Assembly (NCBI GenBank): GCA_907163375.1
Contig: CAJQUW010001446.1
Location: forward strand, 682,001-746,000
From: Prostheceraeus crozeri
Taxonomy: Eukaryota; Platyhelminthes; Polycladida; Euryleptidae
DNA: 64,000 bases
Direction: 5' to 3'
Shown: positions 36,922 to 47,896 of the stretch, piece by piece
Numbering within the stretch: position 1 is the stretch's first letter
Layout: each line of letters begins with the position of its first letter
Program-made: the position numbers and the translations under genes
The notes under the pieces: model-generated
What the model saw: only the letters and a program-made list of their open reading frames with translations
Databases searched by the model: none
Told to the model about the DNA's origin: nothing

Positions 36922-38080
36922 AATGAAGCAATTCCCGACATCTGCATCATCCGCGTGATGGCAAAAACCATTGTTTCAATATTTTCAAAAAGTGATGTTT
37001 CTTTCGTGTTTTAAGGTAATTGTAAGTTAATATTATTATCATTTTGGTCTTCTCTTGTAGTTTTTTATTTCATGACCCTTTCGTTCAATTTTTTATGTAT
37101 TCCATTGGATGTAAAGTAGCCTCGAGCAAATTTAGATAACTACGAATATTTGACTGTCTTCCTCAAAGTTGAGTTGACTCTAATTATAACTTGCACCTTT
37201 TCATCAATCTTGAGCCGAACATGTGTGTTGATAAATTTGCTGGTGCCTTTTTCTGTAACTTGAAATTCATTAGTTTCTTCTTCAATTTTTTATACTTCTT
37301 TTCATTCTTTGGTTAGCATGATAGATAATCTTTTTGTTCAATATTGCAAATTTATTAAATTAAATCACAAAATGATAATAGACCATTCGATTTTCATTTT
37401 TCAGGCATGCAGGTTAGTGTGCGGTTGATGATCTGCGGTTTTAGCAGGTGATTTCGATTAATCCGAATATTATCACTTGGTTAGTTAATTAGGCTTTGTA
37501 AATCTACTTAGTCATGCAAGATGTGGCGCTTGACAACTTTCCATACAGAAATGGAACGTGGGAGTATGACTGAGTCATCACAGACTCGTTGCATCATCTG
37601 GATAGCAACAAAGTTCTGTGAAAGTCACCTCACAATCCACGCTTGCGGCATATTCGAATGCATTAGTTTAGCAGGTCGGATGATGAGATGACATTAGGTC
37701 AACGGAAAGCAGAGGAAAGGAGAGATGCGTGACAGTAATGGGAAAATCCACGATGATCGGTAGGCCAAACTGGCCAATGTAAATGGCCCATCATGGAGGT
37801 CACGGTTAAAAGACGCACGTAGCCTACTGCTCTCATTGCGTTTTGTGTATATCTCTATAATGAAGGAGTGATACTACTTAATGGGAGTAAAAAAACCTGC
37901 TTACAAAATGGCCTGTTAAAAGAAGGTTTATGATGTAATGCATCAGCAAAATACTAATAACAAACAGCATTTCTCAGTTATGACTTAAGTAAACAGTACT
38001 TTGGAGCAACACCAAAGGGGGTGGGAGAGATTTAAAATGATAAAGCAAGAAATCATTTTGAGAAATAGTTTTGGCAAGAA
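36922..38080. other. No feature recognised
   Basis: Apart from an echo of the preceding repeat (AATGAAGCAATTC at 36921-36934) I see no gene or repeat. Confidence 0.45.
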
Positions 38081-38446
38081 ATAAGAGCGAAAATTTTCCC
38101 AACGTTTCGCTCAGTCTATTTAGCATTCTCAAGGGTACAGATTAAAATAAAGGACTGAATTACGTACCTGAATTCATTACAAAGTCCGTAAGTCATAGAG
38201 TGGAAGGTGGACTAAAGGGAAACAGGTAAACTGCTACCTGCTGTGCAAATACAAGATTTGCTTACATATATTTCCTTATAGACTAGTTTTCACTCGGATT
38301 TTCAAATGTTTTGATTAATTCATGTACAGTTCGTAATTAACTCGTGAATTTTTGTTTAAACCAACACATTTCAGAAGGAATAGAGTTGCCTATGTAAATT
38401 AAGAAAAACATGTAGACATCCCGAGTGCTTTCGAGGCTTCTAGTCC
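38081..38446 (-). mobile_element. Inverted copy of a PLE 3' end (partial pLTR)
   Basis: ACATGTAGACATCCCGAGTG...CTTTCGAGGC (38409-38437) and TTTTCCCAACGTTTCGCTC (38092-38110) match, in inverse orientation, 52192-52235 and 52300-52318 downstream of the PLE endonuclease at 52 kb. About 200 bases in the middle have no partner on the right. Inverted terminal copies beside 5'-truncated ORFs are a known PLE habit. Only the short gap before the TGTGTC duplication separates this arm from the 13-kb element inserted in the same PLE. Confidence 0.6.
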
Positions 38447-38447
38447 G

Positions 38448-38453
38448 TGTGTC
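38448..38453. repeat. 6-bp target-site duplication, left (TGTGTC)
   Basis: TGTGTC abuts the AG tip of the 13-kb element and recurs at 51658-51663. A 6-bp duplication is characteristic of Polinton/Maverick insertion. Confidence 0.75.
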
Positions 38454-39548
38454 AGTAGTGAGTCCGTGGCAGACGGAAGTGCAAAATGTGAAATGATGAG
38501 TCATCATGCTGACTCAGCCCCCCCCCTCTGGAAGGAAGGAGGTGAGGGAGACGTCCAAGGATGTGTTGGGAGGGATGGGTCCAAGAGAAGGAAACCGTTC
38601 CTTTCCCCCCTCTGGAACGAAGGAAGGAAGGAGGAGTTCTCCTGTGAGGCAAGGGTAGGAATCTCCGAAAAACGACAGAGCTAGAAAAAGGTGGGTTTTG
38701 GACGTTTTGGAATGAGAAAGTCCGTACTTCGGGCAGAAGGAGGGCTCGGATGGACAAACGGAGGGCAGATTCGGATTCTACGTGAAATTTTGGGTTAAGG
38801 AGGTTGTTTCCAGCTCAATGGGAGAGAAAAGATTTTGAGGACGTCCCCCCCCCTCGGCAGCGTTTCTTCCAACTTTGGTTCTAGAGATCGTAGAAAGTCG
38901 TGCAATAGCTCGTTTGAAAGCTAACAGTGAGACAAATGCAGTGGACGAATTGGCGTGTCTCTAAGTTTGTTTGTTTGTTGAGGTGTGAGAGTGACTTTAA
39001 GATTTTTGACCATCACCGAAAAACGACAGAGTTAGAATTTTTATGAAAATGGCTCTAGCGGGTGAACGAAGCATCGTATGAGAAAACTGAGACCAGATTT
39101 GGCATCAGCGTGCTATTCTGCATCTAGAGGGTGAGTTTCAAGAAAATCGGAGAGTAGAAATTTTCTGCACACTTGGGACTTTTTCGTGAAAATGTTAAAT
39201 TGTGGCCTACTTTGGTGACGACTAACTCAGGAATGGAAGTGAATGAAGAGCTCGGTTTTCTTTTAGGGGCAAGACCGCACTTTGTTCTCTAGGATCCTAT
39301 CTTTTCAGATCTGTGGAAGGTTTCGTTTCTAACTGAGAGCATGCTTAAAATCGAATTTTTGCGCATTTTCCAAGATTTTGGAACCTTTGAAAAAACGACA
39401 GAATTTTTTCAACTCGGCTTGAATGAAAGGTGAGAGCGAGAAAACGTGACTGTCAAAATTTGAAGTCAATCGGAGCACTAGAACCGGAGAAAGAAGTGTT
39501 TAAAGTTTTGGATGATTGAGATTACGTCATCAACTGATCGCCACAAAC

Positions 39549-39556
39549 TATATAAG
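39549..39556 (+). promoter_or_regulatory. TATATAAG box, left arm
   Basis: TATATAAG followed by GTGGAGTCTCTAC, the best TATA-like site in the arm, pointing toward the element centre. The mirrored copy is at 50563-50556 on the minus strand. No ORF with a clear start follows, so function is unproven. Confidence 0.25.
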
Positions 39557-39894
39557 TGGAGTCTCTACTTGTGGGAATCAGTTCTCCTCCCGACTTGGTT
39601 GGGGTAGGTGAACTCCGGAGCTCCGATGATGGCATCGGAAATTCCAAAATCAGGTTTCCTACAACCGACTTAGAAAATTTCATTGCTGATATCAGCTAAG
39701 GCGTCAGACTTAAAGGTTAGCCAGGAGATGACCTTAGTCTCCAGGCCATAAAAGACTCCAAAACTTTAAAGGCTTGTAACTTTGCTTCTACAAGTCCTTT
39801 TGACTTGACTCAAAAAAGGTTCGATAGCTATTGATCAGACCTATATATATACAGACTACTTATAAAATTTCAAAAGTAGTAATAAATGCTGAAA

Positions 39895-40620
39895 AATTTA
39901 AATTCATTATTTTTGGAGGTTTTCTGGGGTTTTCGACCCTGCTGAAGTCAACGAAAGGATTTGTCATGATGTCTGAACCAGTCTTTACATGATACAAGCG
40001 GCTTTTCACTGAAAGCGAGCATGGTACGGAGAGTTTCGCTGTAATATTCCAATGACAGGGTGTTCCTTCGGGACGGCGGATGATGCCGTAGTGATAAGTG
40101 TGGCAAGGGAGTGTGTCATATTTTAGACCAAAACCTCTGGGGCAATTCATGTTGGGCATTTGACACAGTTCTCAACGTAGCACTTTGAACGCCAATCGGT
40201 TGAGTCTTAGCTATCTTGTCATGGGTGGCTACTAAACATCTCCATTGCAAAACGCTTGTGAATCACGGCTTGCTATCACTCTCTACGGCTTGCTATCAAG
40301 CTGGTCAAGGCAACGACTAACCAACCTCTTGTAAATAACTCCACCGGTTTTCATGTCTGGCTATCAAGTCATTGACGGTGCAAGTCACGGAGATTTTCGG
40401 TGTAATATTTCCTATCGACAGGCGTCCCTTTTGGGCGGCGATGGAATCCGCAGCGAAGAGTGCCGCATGGGATATTCGACAATTGTAATCCTTGTTAAAC
40501 CTCTCTGCGTCATGTTTGCAAGTGGTTGCCTTATCGTCTCGACGTAGTGCTCTGACCGCCAGGGTGACATTTAGCCATCTATCGAAGGTTACTTTAAAAC
40601 ATCTCCATTGCACTTGTCTC
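39895..40620. repeat. Old ~361-bp tandem duplication inside the arm
   Basis: AACATCTCCATTGCA occurs at about 40236 and 40597. GTAATATTCC..TGACAGGGTG (about 40041) and GTAATATTTCCTATCGACAGG (about 40402) mark the same spacing. The two units are strongly diverged, with mirrored copies in the right arm. Frames of 99 and 164 codons on the minus strand (39860-40159 and 40317-40811), and their mirror frames at 49953-50252 and 49301-49795, derive from this block. They share no recognisable domain and probably are not genes. Confidence 0.6.
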
Positions 40621-40820
40621 CCGACAGTTGGCCATACATGCGAGAATGAACCATGAGTTCTGCTTGCCTCTATCACCGAGGCTAAATGAAATGGAATGAA
40701 TTGGAAGGGACATCCATGCGCCACACGCAACCACAAGCTCATTTCTCTCTTCACTAGTGAACAAGCTCTTGTGAACGTAGTCAGTAAGTGCATCATGGTT
40801 TGCAAAAGCAAAGTTTAGTG

Positions 40821-41090
40821 TAGTCAAATAGTTTTACTGTGACACACGTTTGTAAAAGTAAAGTTTGATCATCGGAGTTTTATTCGTGAGTGTAGTCAGA
40901 AAGTTTATCATGTTGTACAAAAGTTTTACTGCAACACAGGTTGATGCATAGTTAGAAAGTTTGATCATGACGTTTTATGAAACACAAATGTCATAAAATG
41001 TAAGCGTTATTGTAGTTAAATAGTTTTTACCACAGCACATGTTTGTGAAAGTGAAGTTTGATCATTGAAGCTTTATGACTGACCGAACTC
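40821..41090. repeat. Degenerate AGTTTGATCATNRNAGTTTTA repeat cluster
   Basis: TAGTCAAATAGTTTTACTGT, GTTTGTAAAAGTAAAGTTTG and AGTTTGATCAT motifs recur three to four times in 270 bases, with a long unit of about 190 bases. Mirrored in the right arm near 49030-49290. Confidence 0.6.
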
Positions 41091-41469
41091 ACAACAGCAT
41101 TAGAAAGTTTTTATCCTTAGTTGAGATCCGGACTGCAGTGTGCAAAATGTTTTATGTGACAGTCTTTTCACAAATGGTGAAGTGTAAATTCAGAGAGAAT
41201 ACATCTGCTAGGTATACATCAACTTTGGATGTGAAGTAAAGCGAATCATGTTAGATGTACAGAATGAATTGAATATTACACAGCGCATGCAAGTTTTTGA
41301 CGACTTGAGCGTGTCATGAAAAAAAACAAAGTCTAAGTTTAACGTGTTGGATATTAAAAGTGAGATGGATAGGAATAAGTGTTGAATGTTTTATAAAACC
41401 AGGTAAAGTCTTGTCACAAACGTTGAGTGTGTGAGGGCTAGTTCCATTACATCTAATCAGATGGGTGAT

Positions 41470-41600
41470 AGCACAAGTCCTAAAGTCCATAATCCAAGGG
41501 TAGGGTCATCTACGGTTGGATTTAGGGATTTAGGGTTTTATATCACACGCGTTAACCGCTAGTGTAGAATACGTGAAGCACATGTTCGCTTAAAAGTCTA
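41470..41600 (+). repeat. TTTAGGG/TATA module 1 of the arm
   Basis: AAGTCCATAATCCAAGGGTA, then TTTAGGGATTTAGGGTTTTA with TATCACAC, then GTGTAGAATACGTG...GCACATG...TGTTCGCTT. The same order of blocks occurs at 43010-43135, with weaker forms at 42895-42965 and 44805-44960. It could be an iterated promoter, since each copy ends in a TTTTATAT- or TTTTGGAT-like box. Confidence 0.6.
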
Positions 41601-43009
41601 AACGCAAACGTTGAAATATGTTTTGTAGGAAGTTAAAAACATTGACATGATGTTGTGAAAGTAGAAACTTAGCGAACGTTGAAAAAAGTTTTATGAAATG
41701 TTTCTGCAGTCACTATTGTTAGCGTACCAGCTTTACTAAATGTGTTGTTTGCCTTTATCAAATTGAATTCGTGTGTAGACTATTTTGTAGATAGAGACAG
41801 ATAGTTTTAAACGTTTTTGCAGTCTGCATTAACAGCATACAAGTATACACATAACATCATGTAACGTTTCTTAAAAGAGTCGAATGCATGTGAGTTAGGA
41901 TACACTCAAAACATGTGTGAGATAAAAATCAACCTGCTAGATTAAGTGAGTACCTCACAAAAGTGTTGCATATGTTTTACGGGAAACTTGTAAAGGAGAA
42001 CTGTGTATCGAGAACGTTTACTATCATCATCGACAGATGAACATGAATGATATATTCTAACTTCAACTTTCTGACGGTCAAATGAAGTTAGTAAACATGA
42101 AGCTCTAGACTCCGCGGTGTAAAACAATATGACGAGTGACAACAACTTTATGTTGATAAAACTTTCATAGGTTGATAATTGCAGTCGCGTTTAAAGTTGA
42201 TATAAAAACCTGTAATCGCTTGATGCAATGTCTTTCGATATAGCTTTCTTTGATATGAGCCGAACCCTTGAGCTCCGCTGTGGATGCAGAGTGAAGATGG
42301 GGAAAGTCTGGCAGAGAAAGGCAAATCAATTCGCTGCCCCATCGACCTCATTCCACATCAGCTTGTGGAAAACCCTTTGTTCAGGGATATGGCGCTAGAG
42401 CATCTGGCGTTGCTGAGAACTCAGCGTCCGGAATACTTCGAGTAATCGAAGTATTTCATCGGTCCTTCCAAGGGCCCGGTCACCAATTCGTTGGAGGCCA
42501 CCGTATTAACAAAGAAAAGTTACAGACTGTGCCACACACAAACACTAGATTCAAGGATCTCTATCTTTCTTAGAAAATGAAGAAGCTCTTATTAAATTCA
42601 TCTGATGAGAAAACAACTTCATGACAAGTGTTAAACTTGTCGAACACACATCTTTAAAGTCCTAACTGCCATGAAATCATCATGTTTAAAGTTTTAAAGC
42701 CCATATGATAAGTAGCAAGGATCTATTGCAGTTACATGATGTAAAATATATACGTGTGTAGAGAGAGGATGACTCTTAGACGTGAAGTCATGAATTTTAT
42801 TTCTTCACCACCCGTCAAATGGAAATAGTAATGGTGTTGGTTACCTAGGAAGAATCATCAAAGCAAAATGTTGTATAGTAATGCAGGCAATGACAGTCAC
42901 GATTGGATTTAGAGATTTAGCGTTTTATATAACATACATCAATGATAACTGTTGTTGTAGAGTGTATACATGCATTTACTAACTTAACCATTTGTGAATG
43001 ACATAGGTA

Positions 43010-43135
43010 AATTGCTAAAGTCCATTATCTAAGGGGTAGGGTTACCTACCGTTGGATTTAGGGTTTTGGATAACACAAATTAACGATCTCTTTAAGTGTA
43101 GAATACAGGCAGCACATGATGCATATGTTCGCTTT
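43010..43135 (+). repeat. TTTAGGG/TATA module 2 of the arm
   Basis: AAGTCCATTATCTAAGGGGT, TTGGATTTAGGGTTTTGGAT and GTGTAGAATACAGGCAGCAC, ending TGTTCGCTTTA. A diverged copy of 41470-41600 in the same orientation, mirrored in the right arm at about 45886-46012. Confidence 0.6.
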
Positions 43136-43448
43136 ATAAAATTACTTTGAACGCAAGACTCAATTTCATGATGAAAAGACAGATTTCATATCGTTGATGA
43201 GAGATAGTTACATGCTCATTATGTTATACACTTTACATTTGATGCAGTCAGCTGAAAGGTGATTGATGCATGTTCAATAGAAGAGTTAAAATATATAATA
43301 ACCAACGCATGAAAGTTTCTTGTTATCCAAGCTAGGAATATATGAACATCATTCATCAGTAAGTGTTGTATTTTAACATCCATGTTTTGTACAAGGTAGG
43401 ATTCGTCGGACGTTTAATGATGAATGGTTGGATAAATTCATGAAGCTA

Positions 43449-43742
43449 GTGTAAGGATATGGTATTTCAGTTTATGAAATACTATTCCTTATTCGACGAA
43501 TCTAACGTTGTACCTCCACTGCCGACTCCTCACTTTCCACCAGGTCCTCACTCCACGTCTCTCCTTCCTCTTCAATGTCACTCATTCCTTCCCCTTCACT
43601 GACACTCATTCCTTCTTCGTCACGTTCCTTTTCACTCGGAGATTCCTCTGGATCCATCATCGAGGATTCGGACGGAGGTACAACGTTAGATTCGTCGAAT
43701 AAGGAATAGTATTTCATAAACTGAAATACCATATCCTTACAC
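43449..43742. repeat. Perfect 69-bp inverted repeat at inner end of left arm
   Basis: 43449-43517 is the exact inverse of 43674-43742, with a 156-bp loop. It starts two bases after the left arm ends, so the arm's inner breakpoint coincides with a second fold-back. This suggests template switching during replication of the element. Confidence 0.9.
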
Positions 43743-43834
43743 TCGTCGGAGAGAAAAAAAAGGATGCACAGCCTTTCAAATGTCTTGTTCGCGCAATCAA
43801 ATTGCTTTAGACTATCGGTTGGTAGTTGTAACAC
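43502..43834 (-). CDS. Acidic low-complexity ORF in element centre
   Basis: About 110 codons, the only unmirrored open frame of note in the 2-kb centre. The N-terminal part (FDCANKTFERLCILFFLSD, MVFQFMKYYSLFDESN) is ordinary. The rest is very acidic and Ser/Glu-rich (EESPSEKERDEEGM, EGEGMSDIEEEGETW, SEDLVESEES). It has no ATG at its upstream end; the first in-frame Met is in MVFQFMKYYS. Its tail is encoded by the perfect 69-bp inverted repeat, so the gene was probably broken by the fold-back that made the left arm. I do not recognise the family. It may be the last remnant of a Polinton gene or a chance frame. Confidence 0.35.
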   Translation of the reverse strand: MLQLPTDSLKQFDCANKTFERLCILFFLSDECKDMVFQFMKYYSLFDESNVVPPSESSMMDPEESPSEKERDEEGMSVSEGEGMSDIEEEGETWSEDLVESEESAVEVQR

Positions 43835-46805
43835 GACTGTGTCAACCGTCGTTCATTTTCATGCTTGATGTGCTGACCTGAATGGTTATCAGAGATTTCC
43901 CGTCATCGTCTTCCCTATTGACTGAAGTTGAATGGAAACTGTCGCCAACACGCTGACAGCATATAGGATTGTGAGCAATCACCGACGCCTATTGTCCTGC
44001 AAACCTATGCCCAGGTCTGTCATGAAACACTGTCGGCGTGCTGTCGCTAGCAACACATTTTGAATTGACAATATTGTAGCATCTGCACAAAACATTTGTA
44101 AACATAGTGCTCAGGTTAGATGTAGGTCTACAGTTACTACCAATGAATTGAACTAGCTTGCATTGAAATGAATGTATGGGATCTAGTGTGAAGGTAGACA
44201 CTGTTAAGAGGTTTTACAATTGTATCACGTCATGTTTACGGATGCAACAGTCTTTTTCAGTGTATAAGATAGAACACATGACATAGTTGTTGTATGTAAA
44301 ATAGAAGTTTATATTCGATGAAATCAAAGGTAGAGATTGCAAAGTTTAATGAATAGGTAGTGTAGCCATCTGTATGAAAAAGTTTCATCGTTAGAAGTAA
44401 GATTAGTGACACATCGAGATATCATCATACAGCATTAGGACTGTTGATTTAATCATGTAAAAATTAGATTGAAGTAACTTGTTGATGCAGGCAAGACACT
44501 GAATGCGAAAGTAGGAATAACATATCATGGAGTATGCATTGAAACCCACACAGCATTTTTGTTGCACTAACAATTCAGTTCAATGTGAGCTAGTCTTCTA
44601 TCACTCATTTCATACGACATAACTTTTCACTTTAGTTATTCCTACAATGTTACTACTATGTGTTCTAAACTTTTTGAGATTGCTTTCACTTCTATCTCAC
44701 ACTTTCTTCATCATATAAACAAATGAATGAAATTGATGATGCATTACCTGAATAAACTCATTGAGTCACATTCTACACGAACAGATAATGCTAACATGGA
44801 TCATATAAAACGCTAAGTCTTGTCATAAGGTTGACTATGCTATGGACTTAGTGATTTATCTATGTAACTTACACTTTTAAAACGCTAAATCCCTAAATCT
44901 CAACACAGGGATACCTATCCTATGGATTTAGGGATTTAGGAGTTTTGATGCATAATTTAGTAAATTTATGTCCCTGTCAGTATACGACTTTTAACATTCA
45001 TGTAACTCGCTTGAACTAAATTCACTTTGATGATGGATGACAAAATGCATGCAGTCAATTAGTAGAGTTTTCACTTGTCTGCATTTGTGAAGACGTTTTC
45101 CTATCACTCCTCTTACTGATTTTCTTGTTCACTGTAAATCATATCAGCAGATCATTTAACGATTCCAATCTGTCGAACAACATTCATATCAACACTACAA
45201 ACGTCGTAGAATCTTAAACCCCTGTATGACCCTGTATTTCACTTAGATTTTAGTTACTCTTTGGTGATTGTCTACCTAGAGTTTCAAGATGCCTCACATT
45301 GTAAAAGTCATACTGGTGAGATTTATAGTTCTATCCCCATATTAATTACAGCAGACGTATAAGTAAACACATGTGAGACAAGACATTAATTACATCGCTG
45401 ATTCTTATCCATCATCATTACCTTATGTTTAGCATGATATACATAAGTCTTTATTGTCACACATTTTTTCTCACTCTTGCTTTTCGTTTCAATACTTGGT
45501 TTGTGTGTTACTCAAAGCTTCATGAATTTATCCAACCATTCATCATTAAACGTCCGACGAATCCTACCTTGTACAAAACATGGATGTTAAAATACAACAC
45601 TTACTGATGAATGATGTTCATATATTCCTAGCTTGGATAACAAGAAACTTTCATGCGTTGACTATTATATACTTTCCTAATCAACTCCTTACACACTTAT
45701 TATTTCAATCACTAAGATACATGCAATGTATTCAACTCTTTTATTGAACATGCATCAATCACCTTTCAGCTGACTGCATCAAATGTAAAGTGTATAACAT
45801 AATGAGCATATAACTATCTCTCATCAACGATATGAAATCTGTCTTTTCATCATGAAATTGAGTCTTGCGTTCAAAGTAATTTTATAAAGCGAACATATGC
45901 ATCATGTGCTGCCTGCATTCTACACTAAAAGAGATCGTTAATTTGTGTTATCCAAAACCCTAAATCCAACGGTAGGTAACCCTACCCCTTAGATAATGGA
46001 CTTTAGCAATTTACCTATGTCATTCACAAATGGTTAAGTTAGTAAATGCATGTATACACTCTACAACAACAGTTATCATTGATGTATGTTATATAAAACG
46101 CTAAATCTCTAAATCCAATCGTGACTGTCATTGCCTGCATTACTATACAACATTTTGCTTTGATGATTCTTCCTAGGTAACCAACACCATTACTATTTCC
46201 ATTTGACGGGTGGTGAAGAAATAAAATTCATGACTTCACGTCTAAGAGTCATCCTCTCTCTACACACGTATATATTTTACATCATGTAACTGCAATAGAT
46301 CCTTGCTACTTATCATATGGGCTTTAAAACTTTAAACATGATGATTTCATGGCAGTTAGGACTTTAAAGATGTGTGTTCGACAAGTTTAACACTTGTCAT
46401 GAAGTTGTTTTCTCATCAGATGAATTTAATAAGAGCTTCTTCATTTTCTAAGAAAGATAGGGATCCTTGAATCTAGTGTTTGTGTGTGGCACAGTCTGTA
46501 ACTTTTCTTTGTTAATACGGTGGCCTCCAACGAATTGGTGACCGGGCCCTTGGAAGGACCGATGAAATACTTCGATTACTCGAAGTATTCCGGACGCTGA
46601 GTTCTCAGCAACGCCAGATGCTCTAGCGCCATATCCCTGAACAAAGGGTTTTCCACAAGCTCATGTGGAATGAGGTCGATGGGGCAGCGAATTGATTTGC
46701 CTTTCTCTGCCAGACTTTCCCCATCTTCACTCTGCATCCACAGCGGAGCTCAAGGGTTCGGCTCATATCAAAGAAAGCTATATCGAACGACATTGCATCA
46801 AGCGA

Positions 46806-47896
46806 CTTGTATTTAATGAATGAGTGTGAACGTCTCCCTTCTATTTCTCCAAAATTTTTGTAACTGGCTAGCAAGGCATTGAATGCTTGAACAAATCGGT
46901 GGTGTCCATGCTTTAGCAGCAAATGGTTTCTTACACGCGCGGAACTGTGAGGGTGCACAGTAACGAATTGTCAACTTGAGAATCCTTTCAGTCGCTTACG
47001 ATGATATCTCCTGTGCGATAGCAATGAGCTGTGTGGGAATCAGCTGGGTCTGAGGGCCTCAGATGACGATAAGTTCTTGCATCCTTGCTCGTTGGACAGA
47101 TGAGATAGAAATTCAATGTGTATGGGGGGCAATGCGACAGACGGGTGCCAGAGAGAGATAGAGAGAGCGCTATCATTGATCTTTGTGTTCTTGAAACATT
47201 CTATCTGCTGAGGAGGGCACATGTTTAACGCGACAGACGATCGCCAACCGGCAGCGCTGTCATTCATCTTTGTGTTCTTGGTACACTCTATCTGCTGAGG
47301 TGGCAGCGCGACAAACAGACGACAGAAAGCGCTACTCGTGAACCTTTGTGTGCACATGAGGGTTTGAAGAGTTATGACATCTGTTTCACTGATAGGTTTT
47401 ATGATAGACGTTCTAGCTGCTTTTGAATGGCAGCCTGTTGAATATTGCAAGCATTGTTAAATGTCAATCAGTGTGTCATTTTCACATCGTCTGCATTCGC
47501 TCAGAAAATCATTTGATACAGGTTTCAATGTTGATTCTATTATCAACTTGCAAAAAACGCACGATTAGTTTAGAAATGAGACACGTGTTGATTCTCTTAA
47601 TTCGTCATGCACATGAAAAGCAAACTTACACATTTGATTCTAACCTTTCTTTACAATACTCATGGACAGTCCTAATGTTCTAATGTAATGTCCACTGTTT
47701 CATACCAATGAAATAGTTCCACTCTCGTCAACACAGACTTGTAACTCAAATATTTTCCTTTGATAATTCAATGACATTACACGCTTTTCTGTTTCCTACT
47801 GATGAGCGTGTAATGTACCTCTACAAAGACTTGTTCATTTTGTTAGTTGAATGTACGAGTCACAACGTTGAAATGCATGTACAACTTATGAGTTTC
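46806..47896 (-). other. 1,091-bp block present only in the right arm
   Basis: Flanked by TCGCTTGATGCAATG and CCTGTA on the minus strand, which are joined directly in the left arm with about one base of microhomology. A deletion from the left arm is simpler than an insertion, as there are no element-like ends or target duplication. It contains two to three imperfect 75-87-bp tandem units at 47167-47340, each with CTTTGTGTTCTTG and TCTATCTGCTGAGG. The minus frames at 46623-46958 and 47040-47450 run in or into it without a recognisable domain. Confidence 0.75.

Larger units (their letters stand above)
38454..43447 (+). repeat. Left giant terminal inverted repeat (4,994 bp)
   Basis: Collinear inverse of 51657-45516 at roughly 98-99 percent identity by eye; for example, CCCCTCTGGAACG versus CCCCTATGGAACG. 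It lacks a 1,091-bp block found in the right arm; the junction is CCTGTA/ATCGCTTG at about 42213. It ends at TGAAGCT (43441-43447), two bases before a separate 69-bp inverted repeat. Confidence 0.9.
43448..45515. other. Unique centre of the palindromic element
   Basis: 2,068 bp between the arms. It holds the 69-bp inverted repeat and acidic frame (43449-43834) and another TTTAGGG-type module at 44805-44960 with inverted halves (CTAAATCCCTAAATC and GATTTAGGGATTTAG). The remaining 43835-44800 and 44961-45515 show no gene I recognise. Confidence 0.6.

Noticed and set aside
39860-40811. Mirrored 99- and 164-codon frames in the palindromic arms as genes
   Set aside because: No domain, no credible ATG for the overlapping 77-codon frame, and the arm-to-arm differences I saw are all amino-acid changes.
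41518-41540. Telomere repeats
   Set aside because: Only two TTTAGGG-type units per site, embedded in a larger module; not an array and not at a chromosome end.
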